From contig CP154954.1 of NCBI GenBank assembly GCA_039621445.1, positions 32,899,455-32,963,454 on the forward strand: 64,000 nt of DNA. The letters are read 5' to 3'. Shown piece after piece: positions 41,101 to 49,610 of the stretch; within the stretch, counting starts at the first letter, position 1, and every line of letters starts with the position of its first letter. The translations under genes and the position numbers were made by a program. The stretch comes from Euglena gracilis. Taxonomy: Eukaryota > Euglenida > Euglenophyceae > Euglenales. Below the pieces are notes generated by a model, which saw only the letters and a program-made list of their open reading frames with translations, was not told where the DNA came from and did no database searches.

Positions 41101-43388
41101 AGAAATTGAAACCGTCCAGTAACAATCACCCAACCGTCACCCTATCATACCAAACCAATTATACCATACCCCTTCGTTGGCAGAAAAAATGAGCTGGTTT
41201 GGCAGCTGCTGTGGCCCGGAGTTGTGTCAGCATGGACCGGGAGTTGTGTGAAAGTTGAAGGTGGGGGTGTCCCACCCTAGCCGGGTCATAGGGTTGGCAA
41301 AAGGGGCGAGCAACAGCGCCCTGCCCGGCCGGCTGGATCAGGAAGAGGTTCGTATCAACGTGTTTCCCCTGCCGTTGTAGAAGAGCGACCCATTTGGGAG
41401 GTATGGTTTGCATTTTGAGGGACACTTCCCTGGAATTAAATCATCAGCAAATATTTCTTAGATATAAATTGAGAAAATAAATCAATTTATAATAAATTAA
41501 ATTTTAAAAAATGAAAACAATTTATCTTTTTTTAAAAAAATGCTCTGGGCACGCCATCGAAGGACTTTCAGTATGCTAGCTCAGACAAGAGTAGGTTGTT
41601 TCTGACCACCAATTCCACCTCCATTCAGAATTCATTTGCATTGCATTGGCAGTTGGCGTTTCTTGTGCGTTGTGATGGTGCCACAACTTTATCTTCACCC
41701 TGTATCTACAATCATTTCAAACGACAACTTTGGGGACATAAATACCATCAATTCCTTTGGGTTAAACATAACCCCCCCCCCCTAATTGTAGAGCGGGTGC
41801 TCTTGTAGTGGACGCTCGCTTCGCCAGAGGGGGGTGCTCTTCTATTTGGACCCTGCTCTTGTAGTGGACATCACACACATTTTCCTACAGCGTTCCAGCG
41901 CCCAGTCAGTTTCCGGTCCCCTCAACCTCCCTTCCTCCACCTAAACCGGCAGCCAAGCGCAAACAGCAGCCGAGGTTGGAGGAATTGTTTAGCCACTGAG
42001 CTCTGGGAAGCTTGCCTTTTTGAGGCAAGTTACAAACCTTGCCACAATCACATGGAATGACTTGCCTTGCTTCTGCCTCCATTGGTTTTCCAGGGGGGTG
42101 CTCTTGTAGTGGACGCTCGCTTCGTCAGAGGGGGGTGCTCTACTATTTGGACCCTGCTCTTGTAGAGGGCATTCCCTACCATTAGGGGGGGGTTAATCAT
42201 TTCAAAATAGAAAGCCGGGGAAGGGTTGCAGCAGGGGACAAGACAGGGAAATTGGCCTTCAGGAGGTCTAGTGTCCCCTCATATGCATACTCTGCAAACT
42301 GAGGGTACCAGAAGGGCTGATTTCTTTGAAGACATCTTAAAACCCTTAAAAAAAACTCTTAAAAAACTTCAAAAAATCAACTTTTGGCCAAATAAAAAAA
42401 ATCATTTCGGCAGAATTTTATCTGACTGAGCAAATCTCGAAATCTCGGCAAAATCACGCCAACTTCAGGAAAGAGAATGATTTCTGGCATGCTTGTACAT
42501 CGGCCATCCACCCAAAACTCGGAAATGCGTTGTTTTTTTTGGCTCTGTAATTTTCGACCCCCATTCGACTCTTGGACTGCTCTTGCACCGTCTTGAAAAA
42601 CAGCAATTTGAGAAAAGCCTTAAAAAACTTAACAAAATGCTTCAAAAATTGCCTGTGGAATTTTGAAAATTGATTTTTTTGGCTTGAAAAATAGCCCTGG
42701 GCACCGGCCGGTCAGCATGGCCGCACGCTCTGCCTGTACATCCCCCGGGAAGAAGAGGAGGGTCTGGCGGGCGGTGGGGGTGCACACCGTGTAGACGTCC
42801 CGGAGGGGCCGCCATTCCTTTGACTGTGGCCTGGAGGGAGGCCCCAGAAGGCCAGGTGGCACACTGCTCGCCTCGTCACACCGCTCACCATCCCAGCCAT
42901 GCCAGCTCAGATGGAAACACCTGCAATGCTTCGCTGAGGCAGCGGAATCAAATTTCCCGTAACAAGGAAATGGCCAGTGCTCACACTTATCTTTATCTCA
43001 TTGAAACAGAATGGCTCCTGTCGTTGAAACAGAATCGCTCCCGTCAGCTGACCGAAATGTCGCAAAGAAAATGGGCTTCTTATGTGCATGATCTTCACAA
43101 TTTTTACCCCTTGATGCAGAACCTCTCCCCAAAACGAGCCCATTGTGTTCTGTGAGAGTAAATGACAAAAATACTGCAAAAACATCCACCACCACTAAAA
43201 CTGGTACTATTAATATTGTTGTCACTGGGTTTGGCCATCGCCTTCCTCTATCGTTCCGGTCTTCTATTCCAGTGGGTCCTCTGGGAGATGGCACCGGAGG
43301 GGGGATTTCCAGCAGAAGCAAGGGAAAAGAGGACCCCAGCGTTGCAGTGCAGCTTGCTGCGCCCCACCACCCCGCGCAGCACTAACAT
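31818..43388 (-). CDS. C2orf69: C2orf69/UPF0565 family protein gene (at least 8 exons)
   Basis: Minus-strand exons at 43.3, 42.7, 41.3, 40.4, 39.3, 34.5, 32.5 and 31.9 kb, in transcript order, follow the landmark order of the C2orf69/UPF0565 family: a VPG..N-like start region, the FPGDVQ box, a 'row of beta strand' region, the nucleophile elbow GFSKG (39254-39268), a W(L/V)D(G/A)G box, HSTPYMVQ (family HVTPYQV) and a C-terminus PSLEDHF (family PSIENHF). In animals the family is an alpha/beta-hydrolase-like protein reported to be mitochondrial; its substrate is not established. Phases agree at 42705/41429, 41276/40436 and 32457/31965. Predicted length, about 330 residues, is near the family's usual size. 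Introns reach 4.6 kb and are full of MITEs. The identification rests on remembered family motifs rather than a search. Confidence 0.82.
32049..32176 (+). repeat. (AAT)n then (CAA)n microsatellite
   Basis: About 23 uninterrupted AAT units followed by roughly 15 CAA/CCA units, inside the last intron of the C2orf69-like gene. Confidence 0.98.
32457..32564 (-). CDS. C2orf69: C2orf69-like exon, HSTPYMVQ box
   Basis: Acceptor atcaaaccctgag (ending 32565) and strong donor GTGAGC at 32456. The frame reads AADGGQRCIEIHSTPYMVQL then RPRLRCHLCLPRGA plus two bases. IHSTPYMVQ corresponds to the family HTHVTPYQV segment. The phase into this exon from 34436 could not be reconciled, so its 5' edge or the upstream 3' edge may be off. 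Confidence 0.75.
33028..33464 (+). mobile_element. TIR element with GTCGTACGACC-type ends
   Basis: TACCCTCCCCTCCCTTGTCG, then TACGACC, opposes GGTCTTACGACAAGGGGGGG, then GGAGGGTA; TA lies at both borders. Subterminal blocks TGCAACCTGCGACCGGGGGG and TGGTCGTTA occur twice on each side. The 437-bp body has no coding frame. It sits in an intron of the C2orf69-like gene. Confidence 0.8.
33821..34291 (+). mobile_element. poly-C-ended element, AAATAAGACCC type, copy 1
   Basis: Begins TAACCCCCCCCCCCCAAATA then AGACCC and ends with several GGGGGGTCTTATTTT units and GGGCGGGTTTA. The inner phrases TCCAGGGGGGGGTCTTATTT, TTGCACTTCAAAAATCTGAA and GGCGCTTCGTGCC appear. A reverse-oriented relative occupies about 49884-50273. 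Confidence 0.72.
34436..34592 (-). CDS. C2orf69: C2orf69-like exon, WVDAG box
   Basis: Acceptor caaccgtcgccag (ending 34593) and donor GTGCAACG at 34435. The frame reads EEAVDDPRDGAPAPDSPFAL then RLVRRLIWVDAGNSNLPGAY and PGPWPAA. RRLIWVDAGNSN aligns with the family segment around YWLDGGHSG. An in-frame AG before GAAGCGGTGG offers a phase-0 start. Confidence 0.76.
34620..34965 (+). mobile_element. GCTGGCTGGAAAAAA repeat, copy 2
   Basis: It shares with 30930-31385 and 43999-44380 the order: AGCTGAAAAAAGGTGCTG, poly-C block, GGCCATTTTGACCCCC, TTTTCGGTCCACTGGCTTCG, GGACCCCCCACAGCCCGGCT, TAGGGTCCCCTCCGCGTGAG. No coding frame; it lies in an intron. Confidence 0.65.
35285..37575. repeat. cluster of GCGCAAATGCGC / GCGCAATTGCGC palindromes
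   Basis: At least 17 short palindromes of the form TGCGCGCA(A/T)TTGCGCA or GCGCAAATGCGC lie at about 35289, 35657, 35749, 35784, 35828, 35925, 35971, 36064, 37055, 37087, 37143, 37177, 37256, 37293, 37345, 37508 and 37541. Most are flanked by AATAAACACA or CCAACAC. The one at 37287-37321 is a perfect palindrome of over 30 bp. One more lies at 38697. No coding meaning; the unit resembles a very short foldback repeat that has multiplied locally. Confidence 0.88.
38020..38520. mobile_element. foldback TIR element with nested hairpins
   Basis: About 60-bp terminal inverted repeats: GGCAGCCCGAAACTACTGGC through GGGGGGTCAA on the left (38020-38078) and its near-exact complement on the right (38457-38520). 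Flanks TTTCAAC and GTTCAAC may be a target duplication. The interior holds a 58-bp-arm hairpin (38091-38227) and poly-C TIR blocks of the AAATAACACCCC type (38239-38460). No coding frame. It lies in an intron of the C2orf69-like gene. Confidence 0.88.
38091..38227. repeat. 58-bp-arm near-perfect hairpin
   Basis: The left arm 38091-38148 (starting GTGTTAATGATGGAATAGGG) and right arm 38170-38227 pair with one mismatch around a 21-base loop. Each arm contains TTAGGGTTAGG, a telomere-like phrase, and GGTGCGCGACTTAGG. Confidence 0.95.
38530..39174. other. intronic repeat remnants
   Basis: No exon. One GCGCAAATGCGCAAAT palindrome relative lies at 38697. A repeat relic at 38990-39165 has poly-C blocks and the TTTTCGGCGCTTCACGCTGA core. 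Confidence 0.55.
39175..39325 (-). CDS. C2orf69: C2orf69-like exon with GFSKG nucleophile elbow
   Basis: After acceptor gatggcctctgtgcag (ending 39326) the frame reads RALARQHGVTLPPLPLVLLG then FSKGCLVLNHLLLPGGRQAT. VLLGFSKGCLVLNHLL is the diagnostic family motif (GFSKGCVVLNQLL in animals), with Ser in the G-x-S-x-G elbow. The 3' edge is set at a GTGAGG donor (39174), but GTTCAA further upstream is an alternative with better phase. An AG at 39369 would extend the 5' edge. Confidence 0.85.
40290..40436 (-). CDS. C2orf69: C2orf69-like exon (SPEAYQHPDG segment)
   Basis: Acceptor catccggggcccag (ending 40437) begins SPEAYQHPDGRSVYANLLSS then LDGDGSLVVGPEGVGE. Phase 0 matches the end of the 41276 exon. 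Position and the Y.NLL..L pattern fit the family region after FGAPEH. The 3' edge is uncertain (GTGGGGGA or GTGACC). Confidence 0.62.
40569..40625 (+). repeat. 10-bp tandem repeat AAAAAAATGC
   Basis: Five or six copies of AAAAAAATGC in a row, followed by looser AAATTATGCAA copies to 40672. Intronic. Confidence 0.93.
40740..41060 (+). mobile_element. repeat with GGCGCTTCG core
   Basis: CCTTAAGCACCCCGGGGTCC, poly-C block, TTCTGGCGCTGTGCACCGAG, AAAAATGTCCAAAAATGACA and TTTGGCGCTTCGAAGG parallel 57690-57960 (CTTAAGGACCGGGGTC, ATCCGGCGCTGTGTGTCAGA, CAAAAACGGTCATTT). The two copies define another non-coding family in the window. Confidence 0.65.
41276..41429 (-). CDS. C2orf69: C2orf69-like exon (NLFLIQPAG segment)
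   Basis: Acceptor gatttaattccag (ending 41430) and donor GTGGGACA at 41275. After one base it reads EVSLKMQTIPPKWVALLQRQ then GKHVDTNLFLIQPAGQGAVA and RPFCQPYDPAR. The order of a helix, then NLFLIQP, then a cysteine/proline segment fits the family region following the FPGDV box. CG from the previous exon plus G gives Arg. Confidence 0.68.
41769..42195 (+). mobile_element. poly-C-ended TIR element with 75-bp internal direct repeats
   Basis: TAACCCCCCCCCCTAAT on the left opposes ATTAGGGGGGGGTTA on the right, with TA borders. Near-identical 75-bp direct repeats, GGGTGCTCTTGTAGTGGACG through CCCTGCTCTTGTAG, lie at 41795-41869 and 42096-42170, about 226 bp apart. No coding frame. Confidence 0.82.
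42410..42620 (+). mobile_element. degenerate CAGGGCGGTCC-family MITE
   Basis: Inner phrases only: ACGCCAACTTCAGGAAAGAG, ATGATTTCTGGCATGCTTGT, CGGCCATCCACCCAAAACTC, TTTTCGACCCCCATTCGACT. Termini are not preserved. Confidence 0.6.
42705..42830 (-). CDS. C2orf69: C2orf69-like exon with FPGDVQ box
   Basis: Acceptor ggggcctccctccag (ending 42831) and donor GTGCCCAG at 42704. The frame reads PQSKEWRPLRDVYTVCTPTA then RQTLLFFPGDVQAERAAMLT and GR. FPGDVQ at 42737-42754 is one of the most conserved family motifs (HVLYFPGDVQ in animals). An in-frame AG six bases further (before TCAAAGG) is an alternative start that would allow phase 0. Confidence 0.8.
43295..43388 (-). CDS. C2orf69: C2orf69-like N-terminal exon candidate
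   Basis: An ATG at 43386-43388 opens MLVLRGVVGRSKLHCNAGVL then FSLASAGNPPS. The L..V.G.....N..L pattern resembles the family's N-terminal LSTVPG....NELLL segment. Donors GTCCTC (after NAG) and GTGCCATC are both possible; only the former is phase-compatible with the alternative start of the next exon. The opposite strand is an open hydrophobic frame that I treat as a shadow. Confidence 0.5.
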
Positions 43389-44521
43389 GGGGTGGGCTTC
43401 AGTGGAACCTGGGCAGAAGGTGGGATGGAAACATGAATTAACACATTGACAGTGCCGTGACCATTGGCCGTGTGTGTGCATGTTTGTATGTATGCATGTA
43501 TTCATGCATGTATGCATGCATGCATGCATACGTGTGAGTGTGTATGTGTGTATGAATTCATATGTGTATGTCCGTCCATGATACAGACAAACAGACAAAC
43601 AGAAAGACAATCACCGAAATCGTTTCATTAAAATGAGAACAGGTGATTCAAACATAAATTATTCCTTCGACACAGGAAGGCAACTGCACATAACCTCTCT
43701 GTGGAACTATTCATTTTCAAGGATCGTTTCGTATGATTTTTTCCGACTGGTCTGTCCGTTCCAAGTGCCCTGAAATGAAATTTTCCTGAACATAACTGGC
43801 ATCCCTCTTTGTGGTTAATGGTTTGGTGGGTCATTCCTCTTGATTCCATACGTTTTGCTATACACGCATGAGAATGAGAAATTGCCAATGTTTCTTTTTC
43901 AAACAACATACATACATACGTACTTGCATATATACATACATACATACACATACATGCATACATACATGCATACAAGCATACATACATACATGCACGCAGG
44001 CCGGCTGGAAAAAAATGCTGGTGGACCCCCCCCTAGGGGGTGGGGGTCCGGTAATTCGAACCTCGCTGGCAGCTGGACCCGGCGGGTAACCAAAAAAAGC
44101 CCCCAAAAGCCCAAAATCTAGCTGGTTTGGAAATTTTCAGGCATCCATTGGGGTGAAAAATCCCCCCAAAACACCCCAAAAAGGCCATTTTTGGCCATTA
44201 GCTCCCTTTTTTCAAAATTTTCGGTCAAGCCCAGCTTCGCCAGGCTACCCCAAACGTAATTCCCCCTGGGGGGGGGTCCGCAGCCCGGGTGGGAGGTGCT
44301 GGCTGGAAAAAAAATGCTGGCTGGCTGACCCCCTTGGAGGTAGGGTCCCTTCCGGCGTAAGAAAATCCCTGAACAGACATTCATACAGACACACATACCA
44401 TGCATACATGCAACACCACCCAGTAAAAAGCACCTGGCTTATCTTTGGCCCAATAAACCCCCACCTGAAAAAAAAAGTAAAAAAAAACTGAACACTTGGG
44501 CCTAAAACTCTCGTCCACCAG
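43389..44521. other. intergenic region between divergent genes
   Basis: Between the C2orf69-like start (minus) and the first recognised plus exon. It contains a GTATG/CATGC repeat (43480-43560), (ATAC)n (43910-43992) and the repeat at 43999-44380. If both gene starts are right it holds a bidirectional promoter, though further plus-strand 5' exons may lie inside it. Confidence 0.4.
43999..44380 (+). mobile_element. GCTGGCTGGAAAAAA repeat, copy 3
   Basis: It contains CCGGCTGGAAAAAAATGCTG, poly-C/poly-G blocks, AAAACACCCCAAAAAGGCCA, TTTTCGGTCAAGCCCAGCTT, CCCGGGTGGGAGGTGCTGGC and TAGGGTCCCTTCCGGCGTAA, in the same order as the copies at 30930 and 34620. It is inserted beside the (ATAC)n microsatellite. 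Confidence 0.7.
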
Positions 44522-44567
44522 GGATCTTCATTTGCCCGAAATTCCCCACTCGGGCGTCCGCCAGCTC
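44522..44567 (+). CDS. plus-strand exon 1 (recognised)
   Basis: Acceptor aactctcgtccaccag and donor GTAACATG. It reads GSSFARNSPLGRPPA plus one base. The minus strand is also open here (LQVMLRAGGRPSGEFRANED), so this is the weakest of the five exons. Confidence 0.42.
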
Positions 44568-45628
44568 GTAACATGACCTGCAACCTCCGACCGGCAAATA
44601 CCGCAATTTTTCCACAATTCTCCCAGGGCGTGAATCCGTGTTTGGACATGTGGTCCAAACACTAGTGGGCAACATCGTGGGAGGTGAGCAGGGAAAGGGC
44701 AGGCGGTCAGGTAGCAACGGGCAGCCATATGCACATTACACAAATATTTATTTACACAAAACAACAGTCTTGGAAACCAGACCATCTTTTAAAACAAAGA
44801 AACAATACAAACATAACGTTCATCATAGCAGGGGCGGGGAAACACAACGTGGATCCTTGCATAACGCGACACAAAATTGCCAAAAAAAAACAAATAAACA
44901 CAATCAAAAGCAAATGAACTCAAAAAAAATCATTTTTTCGTGTCCTCGAGAAAATTCCTCATTAATATTTTGCTAAGCAGAAAATTGTGATTTTTTTTGG
45001 CAAAAAAGATAGATAACATGACAAGAAATTGCAAAAAAAATTGGTTGGAAGGAAAAACGGGCCAAAATGTGGATCTTTCAGAGTCGAAAAAAATTCTCAA
45101 GGTCCCAATGTCCCATAGAAATCAAAGCATCACCTGGGAAAAAAATGCAATAAAACCCCCACAAAAAATCACGTTTCTTGGGATGAATGCTGTTGGTTGG
45201 TTGGTTGATACTTTGCACTCGTTTTTGTTTGTGCATGTCTGCAGGGCAGCATATTGGTAATGCAGCACCAGCGGCCATGCACCAGGGGGACGGCGACAGC
45301 CGCATTGTGCAGTGCACTTTGGACTGAATGTTGTCTGAACATATTTGGGTGCTTGCCTGCATCAGATCGACAAAACCTGGAAAATCATGAAAGGCTCTGT
45401 GGGTGACGTCATCCTGATGGACGGCAGCAACAAGGGGCGTTCAAGGTTTGGCTCTGGACGAAACCCCAGGGGGGGCATATGTGCCCAAAGGACAGGAACA
45501 GGAACAAAGATCTACAAACAGGGCTTAGCTCCAGCCTGGGGTGGGACATGTGGACATGTGGTTGGCATAGCGGAGGTCGTCCAAGTGAGCCTATGGGTGT
45601 CATTGACGAGCTCCGGGCCAAACAGTAA
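44522..45628 (+). CDS. compact plus-strand gene end, five exons, unidentified
   Basis: Exons 44522-44567, 44627-44683, 45245-45306, 45366-45445 and 45571-45628 each have an AG acceptor and GT donor, and all four junction phases agree (C+GG, G+GG, 0/0, AG+C). The product reads GSSFARNSPLGRPPAR, RESVFGHVVQTLVGNIVGG, QHIGNAAPAAMHQGDGDSRI, IDKTWKIMKGSVGDVILMDG, SNKGRS, SGGRPSEPMGVIDELRAKQ, then TAA. Introns are 59, 561, 59 and 125 bp, much shorter than in the minus-strand genes. No family is recognised, and the 5' end is not found. Confidence 0.58.
44627..44683 (+). CDS. plus-strand exon 2
   Basis: Acceptor ccacaattctcccag and strong donor GTGAGCAG. It reads RESVFGHVVQTLVGNIVG with two leading and one trailing base. 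Confidence 0.58.
44694..44830 (+). repeat. interspersed duplicate of 51030-51160
   Basis: GAAAGGGCAGGCGGTCAGG, GCACATTACACAAATAT, CAACAGTCTTGGAAACCAGA and the following A-rich stretch parallel 51038-51150 (AAAAGGTCAGCGGGTCAGGA, GCATATTGCACAGAATATTA, CAACAGTTTGGGAAAACCAG). Both lie in the same orientation. Family unknown. Confidence 0.7.
45245..45306 (+). CDS. plus-strand exon 3
   Basis: Acceptor ttgtttgtgcatgtctgcag after a T-rich tract, donor GTGCAGTG. It reads QHIGNAAPAAMHQGDGDSRI. The intron to the next exon is only 59 bp. Confidence 0.62.
45366..45445 (+). CDS. plus-strand exon 4
   Basis: Acceptor ttgcctgcatcag and donor GTTTGGCT. It reads IDKTWKIMKGSVGDVILMDG then SNKGRS with two trailing bases. 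It is the most protein-like segment of this gene. Confidence 0.65.
45571..45628 (+). CDS. plus-strand terminal exon
   Basis: Acceptor gtggttggcatag. After one base it reads GGRPSEPMGVIDELRAKQ and TAA. AG from exon 4 plus C gives Ser. Confidence 0.58.
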
Positions 45629-48600
45629 TGCTGATCCATCCTCCCTCCCACCCCACTGGAAGCCCGAGGGAATTGTGCTATCACAGGTCTTGAGGCGGGA
45701 AAAGGCTTCCCATCCCCTGTAGACCGCCCATGTTCATCACGAGGGACACACAGGGATGGCAGACAGCAATCCATCCGAAATATTGGGGGTGGGGGTTGGA
45801 AAAATGGCCGCCTCCGGTCACATTCCCCGTCCACTTCAACAAAATCAGTCGGCGGTGATGGAAACCATCATCAGCCTTGCATCGATCCGGCCCCTGACCT
45901 GAGCCGGTTCATCTCGCCAGGTATGCCTCCTGAACACTTCCTGTTGCTTATCGTCTTTCCATTGCGCACAAAAAAACATGTCAGTGTCTAGTGTCTGTCA
46001 GAAATCCCAGCCACATCCCTCACACTCGGTGCAACGAGATTCACATCCATCGAAAACAATGATGCAAACAACAAAGCCGGGACCGGGTTGACTTCCTTCC
46101 CCCAGCACTTGTTGTTGCCAGTCATCCGATCAAGCCAACGAGTACCATTGCAAAACTCTGGGTCAGAACCAGGACGGTTGCCCAATCAACAGTTGTGGGG
46201 TGGAGGCAGGAACTGTTAAGACCGGGGGGGCCCACCACCTAGGGGGTGGAGGGGCACCCCCTTTCTTGGGGTTAATCTTGGAGTCAAAAAATCTGCACTG
46301 AAGAAACCCAAAAACCTGCCTCTCCCAGAGTCCCCCCGGGGTCCTTGGGGGAACCCACCCTGGGGGGGGGTCCAACAGACCCACCCACCCTAGCCCCCTC
46401 CCCCAGATTCCAAACTTCAGAAAATCCGTGGTGGGGGCGGGGGAGTGCTTCTGAACACGTCCAATGGAATGGAAAATCGCTGGTGTGTGGAGAATACTTT
46501 GGCACACAATCTAAAAGCCACTGAATCTAGCCTCAGCCTTATCTGGCCACACCTCAAACCTGAAGACACCAAAATCTGGCATCACTTCAATCTGCCAAGA
46601 GCCTGATCCAAAGCAATGCGCATGCAACACATCTATCAAATCTTATGATAATAAACATGCGGTACTTTCAAAAAAAACAAAAGATATGAAGCAAGCTGCA
46701 TGCAAATGTATATATGTGTATAAAAATGTGGGAAAAAATAATCAAGTAACAACGAGAAATAGAATAATGTGTAGAACATATAGCATTATACGTGTAAAAA
46801 AAAACTGAATTAAATCACGCTCAACACACAAAAATAAATGGCAACAATTCACCACTGCCCCCCCCCCCCAGAACTAGGTGGTGAAACGTGCGAGCAACCC
46901 TACTTCTAGGGCCAACGCCAATTTTTGGACTTTGCACCACAAATCACGTTTTTTCCAATTCCGCTTCCATTAAAGATTGGGATTAGGGTTCAAAGCATGG
47001 TTAGGGAACAAGTTAGGAAAAAAGGTAGGCCAAAATTGGACCTAAAATGGACTTAAATTTTGGCTGAAAGCCCGGTCTAACTTAGGCTCAAATTCGGCCG
47101 AACCTTCACCAAACCTTAAACCTAAATCCCAACCCTAAACGTTTTCAGTGATACTACATTTTCCCAAGAAAGAAAACTTGTGAGGGGCCAAGCGGTGAAA
47201 CGTGGTCCCTGGTGCATTTCACTGCTACCCTCCCCCCCGGGGGTGGTCAGTAGCAAATTTGTTGCCATATAAACATATGGATTCAAAACTAAGCATTACA
47301 CTTTAAAAAATCACCCTGAGCCTCCAAAAACCTGCATTGAGAAAAAAGACAAAGAAACAAACAGCATTATTCGGAACGTTGGTCGAAAACCGAGGGAGGG
47401 GTTTACAAGGTTGTCGCCTCAAACACCAAGGTTGCCTGCCGAGGGTTTCAAAGGGAAACCAAGACCTGTGTAACGGGTAAACCCCCCAAAATAATACCCC
47501 CTGGGTGTTATTTTTCCGTCCGAAATTGTGGCCGGGGGGATTACTTGGAGGGGGTAATAATCGAAATAATCGAAATTTTTGAAGCCTCATGGGACCCAAA
47601 ATAGCACCCAACACCCCCCTTTGGGGACATTTTTTTTATATACATTTTCTCATACAATTTAGCATTTTGGACGGATGATCCAGAAAAATAGTCTTCTTGT
47701 AACTTATTGTCAGAGATTGTCACTTTTATTGGCATTTTTTAGGTTAAAATCCTGGTCGTCAGCCCCAAATTACGGGGGGGGGGTTATTAACTTGGTCGCC
47801 AAAGTCAGACCCCGAGGGGGGTGTATTTTTTGGGAGGGTATTATTTGGGGGTATTTGGGGGTTTTATTTGGAGGAGGGTTCACCCCCCTCCCAAATAACA
47901 ACCCCCCAGCCTGTTAATTTATTTGCCCGAAGTCCCGGCCCATGGGGGGTATTATTTGAGGGTCGTACTGTTGAATGCACCATTCCTGTTTTGTTATGAA
48001 CTTGTGACCCAAACTTTTTGCTCCCCACCAAAAAGAACTGTGTGAGGCAGGGGGGGGTCAAAAAACATACCGAGGGATGACGATGATTCTCCCACTTCAG
48101 AATTTTTTGACTTCAAAAATTTTCAGCAGTTTTCTTGCTCGCCCCCCCTCCTGGCGATTCTGGGCGGGTTGTGGACCCCGGCCTCGGCCTTGGGTAGCCA
48201 GCAGAATAACCAGCAGATTGGCAGTGCGCGGAGAGGGCAAATGCCTCGGATTGCGCCGTTCGGCGCGACACGGCAGGCGTGATTTTTAAAGTGCCTCTGA
48301 AATACTCAAAAAAAAGTTGAAAAAACCTAAAACCTTTCTGGCAAAATTCTCCTCAAACTGAGTCAAAATGAAGTTGCAAAACCTCCACAAAAAATCCAGC
48401 TTGTCAAAAAAAAACCTGGCATCACTGGAACAGTGTGCATCCACCCAAATCGAAAAAAATGGGCCTTCAGACTTTTTGATTTTTGACACATTCGATGCCT
48501 TGTCCCGCCCTTGGAAAATATATTTCTAAAAAATCTTAAAACCCCAAAACCCTTCAAAATATTTGAGATGCTTTGTCTTCGAATATTCCCTGGCTGCCAG

Positions 48601-48942
48601 GGAGATGTCAGCATGTCGAGCTTGAGGTGCCGGCAGCAATGTGATGACCCCCGTCGGTCTCAGCCCTGAGCCAAGGGAGGTGGGCATCCCACATGGCAGC
48701 CCGGCATGGGCCAAGTGATCGATTGGAAGCAAAAGCAGGGTGGAGGTTTGGGTTTGGTGAGGTTGGAGGCCCCCCCCCCCCACACAAGCACGGGTCAGCC
48801 AACGTTGGGAGCTTTATCAACTGAAAGGGAGGGAGTGGTTGCTCCGTGATTGTCCTTGAAATGTTTCATTGGGGGGGGACTGGAGTGCTCCATTACTCTG
48901 CTATGAGAGGAAGGAGGACAGCAGCGTTGGCGGCAGATAGAC
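45629..48942. other. spacer with TIR element relic and weak exon candidates
   Basis: Nothing clearly coding. A reverse-oriented AAATAATACCCC-type element lies at about 47479-47890 (GTAAACCCCCCAAAATAATA; AGATTGTCACTTTTATTGGC), followed by more poly-C/poly-G units to 48060. A degenerate MITE lies at about 48290-48540. GC-rich patches near 48150-48280 and 48610-48760 could be exons, but no consistent splice pair was found. Confidence 0.45.
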
Positions 48943-49034
48943 CTCCTCCTTCTGTTGGGGGCCGTTGGGGAAGGTGGCTCAGGGTGACCAAGAAGTCCCT
49001 GAGACTCCCCACAAGGTTGGTCTGGACCCCCATG
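48943..49034 (-). CDS. internal exon, unidentified protein
   Basis: Acceptor catcgatccttgttccag (ending 49035) and donor GTCTATCT at 48942. After one base it reads MGVQTNLVGSLRDFLVTLSH then LPQRPPTEGG. It looks like a helical segment. It is the most downstream exon recognised of the minus-strand gene at 49-55 kb. Confidence 0.5.
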
Positions 49035-49080
49035 CTGGAACAAGGATCGATGATTATCGTGACACTTACATATGCACACA

Positions 49081-49099
49081 CACAACACATCACAACAGA

Positions 49100-49166
<67 letters not shown>

Positions 49167-49214
49167 AACAACACACACACACACACACACACATACACAC
49201 ACACACACACACAT
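49081..49214 (+). repeat. (CA)n microsatellite
   Basis: Long CA run with a few AAC/TAC interruptions. On the minus strand it lies in the intron upstream of the exon at 49034. Confidence 0.98.
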
Positions 49215-49316
49215 ATGCAGCAGCATACCTCACTGGATGTGTGGATGCGGCTGACATCTGAACCATGCGAGAGGAAAACAAAATCTGGGACGTGAGTGGA
49301 TGTCAATGGACATGAA

Positions 49317-49610
49317 CAGGGCGGTGCTAAAAAGAAAAAAACCCCCTGTCCCAGGACATTCAATGAAAAAACCAGGAAAAATGGCTGCAAAAATGGCCAT
49401 ATTTTGGCAAACTTTTTGGGGCCTTGAACAGGTTCAAAAAATTTAAAGTCGAAAAACTCGTTTTTTTGTCGTTTTGGGTGGATGGGCGATGTTCCAATAA
49501 TCCCAGAAATCATTTTCCCCCCTGAAATCGACCCGTTTTTGTCGAAATATGGTGTTTTTTTTTGGCCCGGTTTTGTGGATTCTTCATTGAATGTGCTGGG
49601 ACGGAAGCTT
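49317..49610. mobile_element. rearranged CAGGGCGGTCC-family MITE (inverted halves)
   Basis: The left part starts CAGGGCGGTGCTAAAAAGAA, then CTGTCCCAGGACATTCAATG in forward orientation. From about 49430 the same family appears reversed (GGGTGGATGGGCGATGTTCC, TCATTGAATGTGCTGGGACG). Two 5' portions therefore face each other. Confidence 0.75.

Noticed and set aside
43162-43449. Plus-strand frame with a hydrophobic segment (LKLVLLILLSLGLAIAFLYR), like a signal-anchor protein start
   Set aside because: It is antisense to the C2orf69-like N-terminal exon, which fits its family pattern. It remains possible as a first exon of the plus-strand gene, since a donor GTGGGATGG would be in phase 0, but nothing else supports it.
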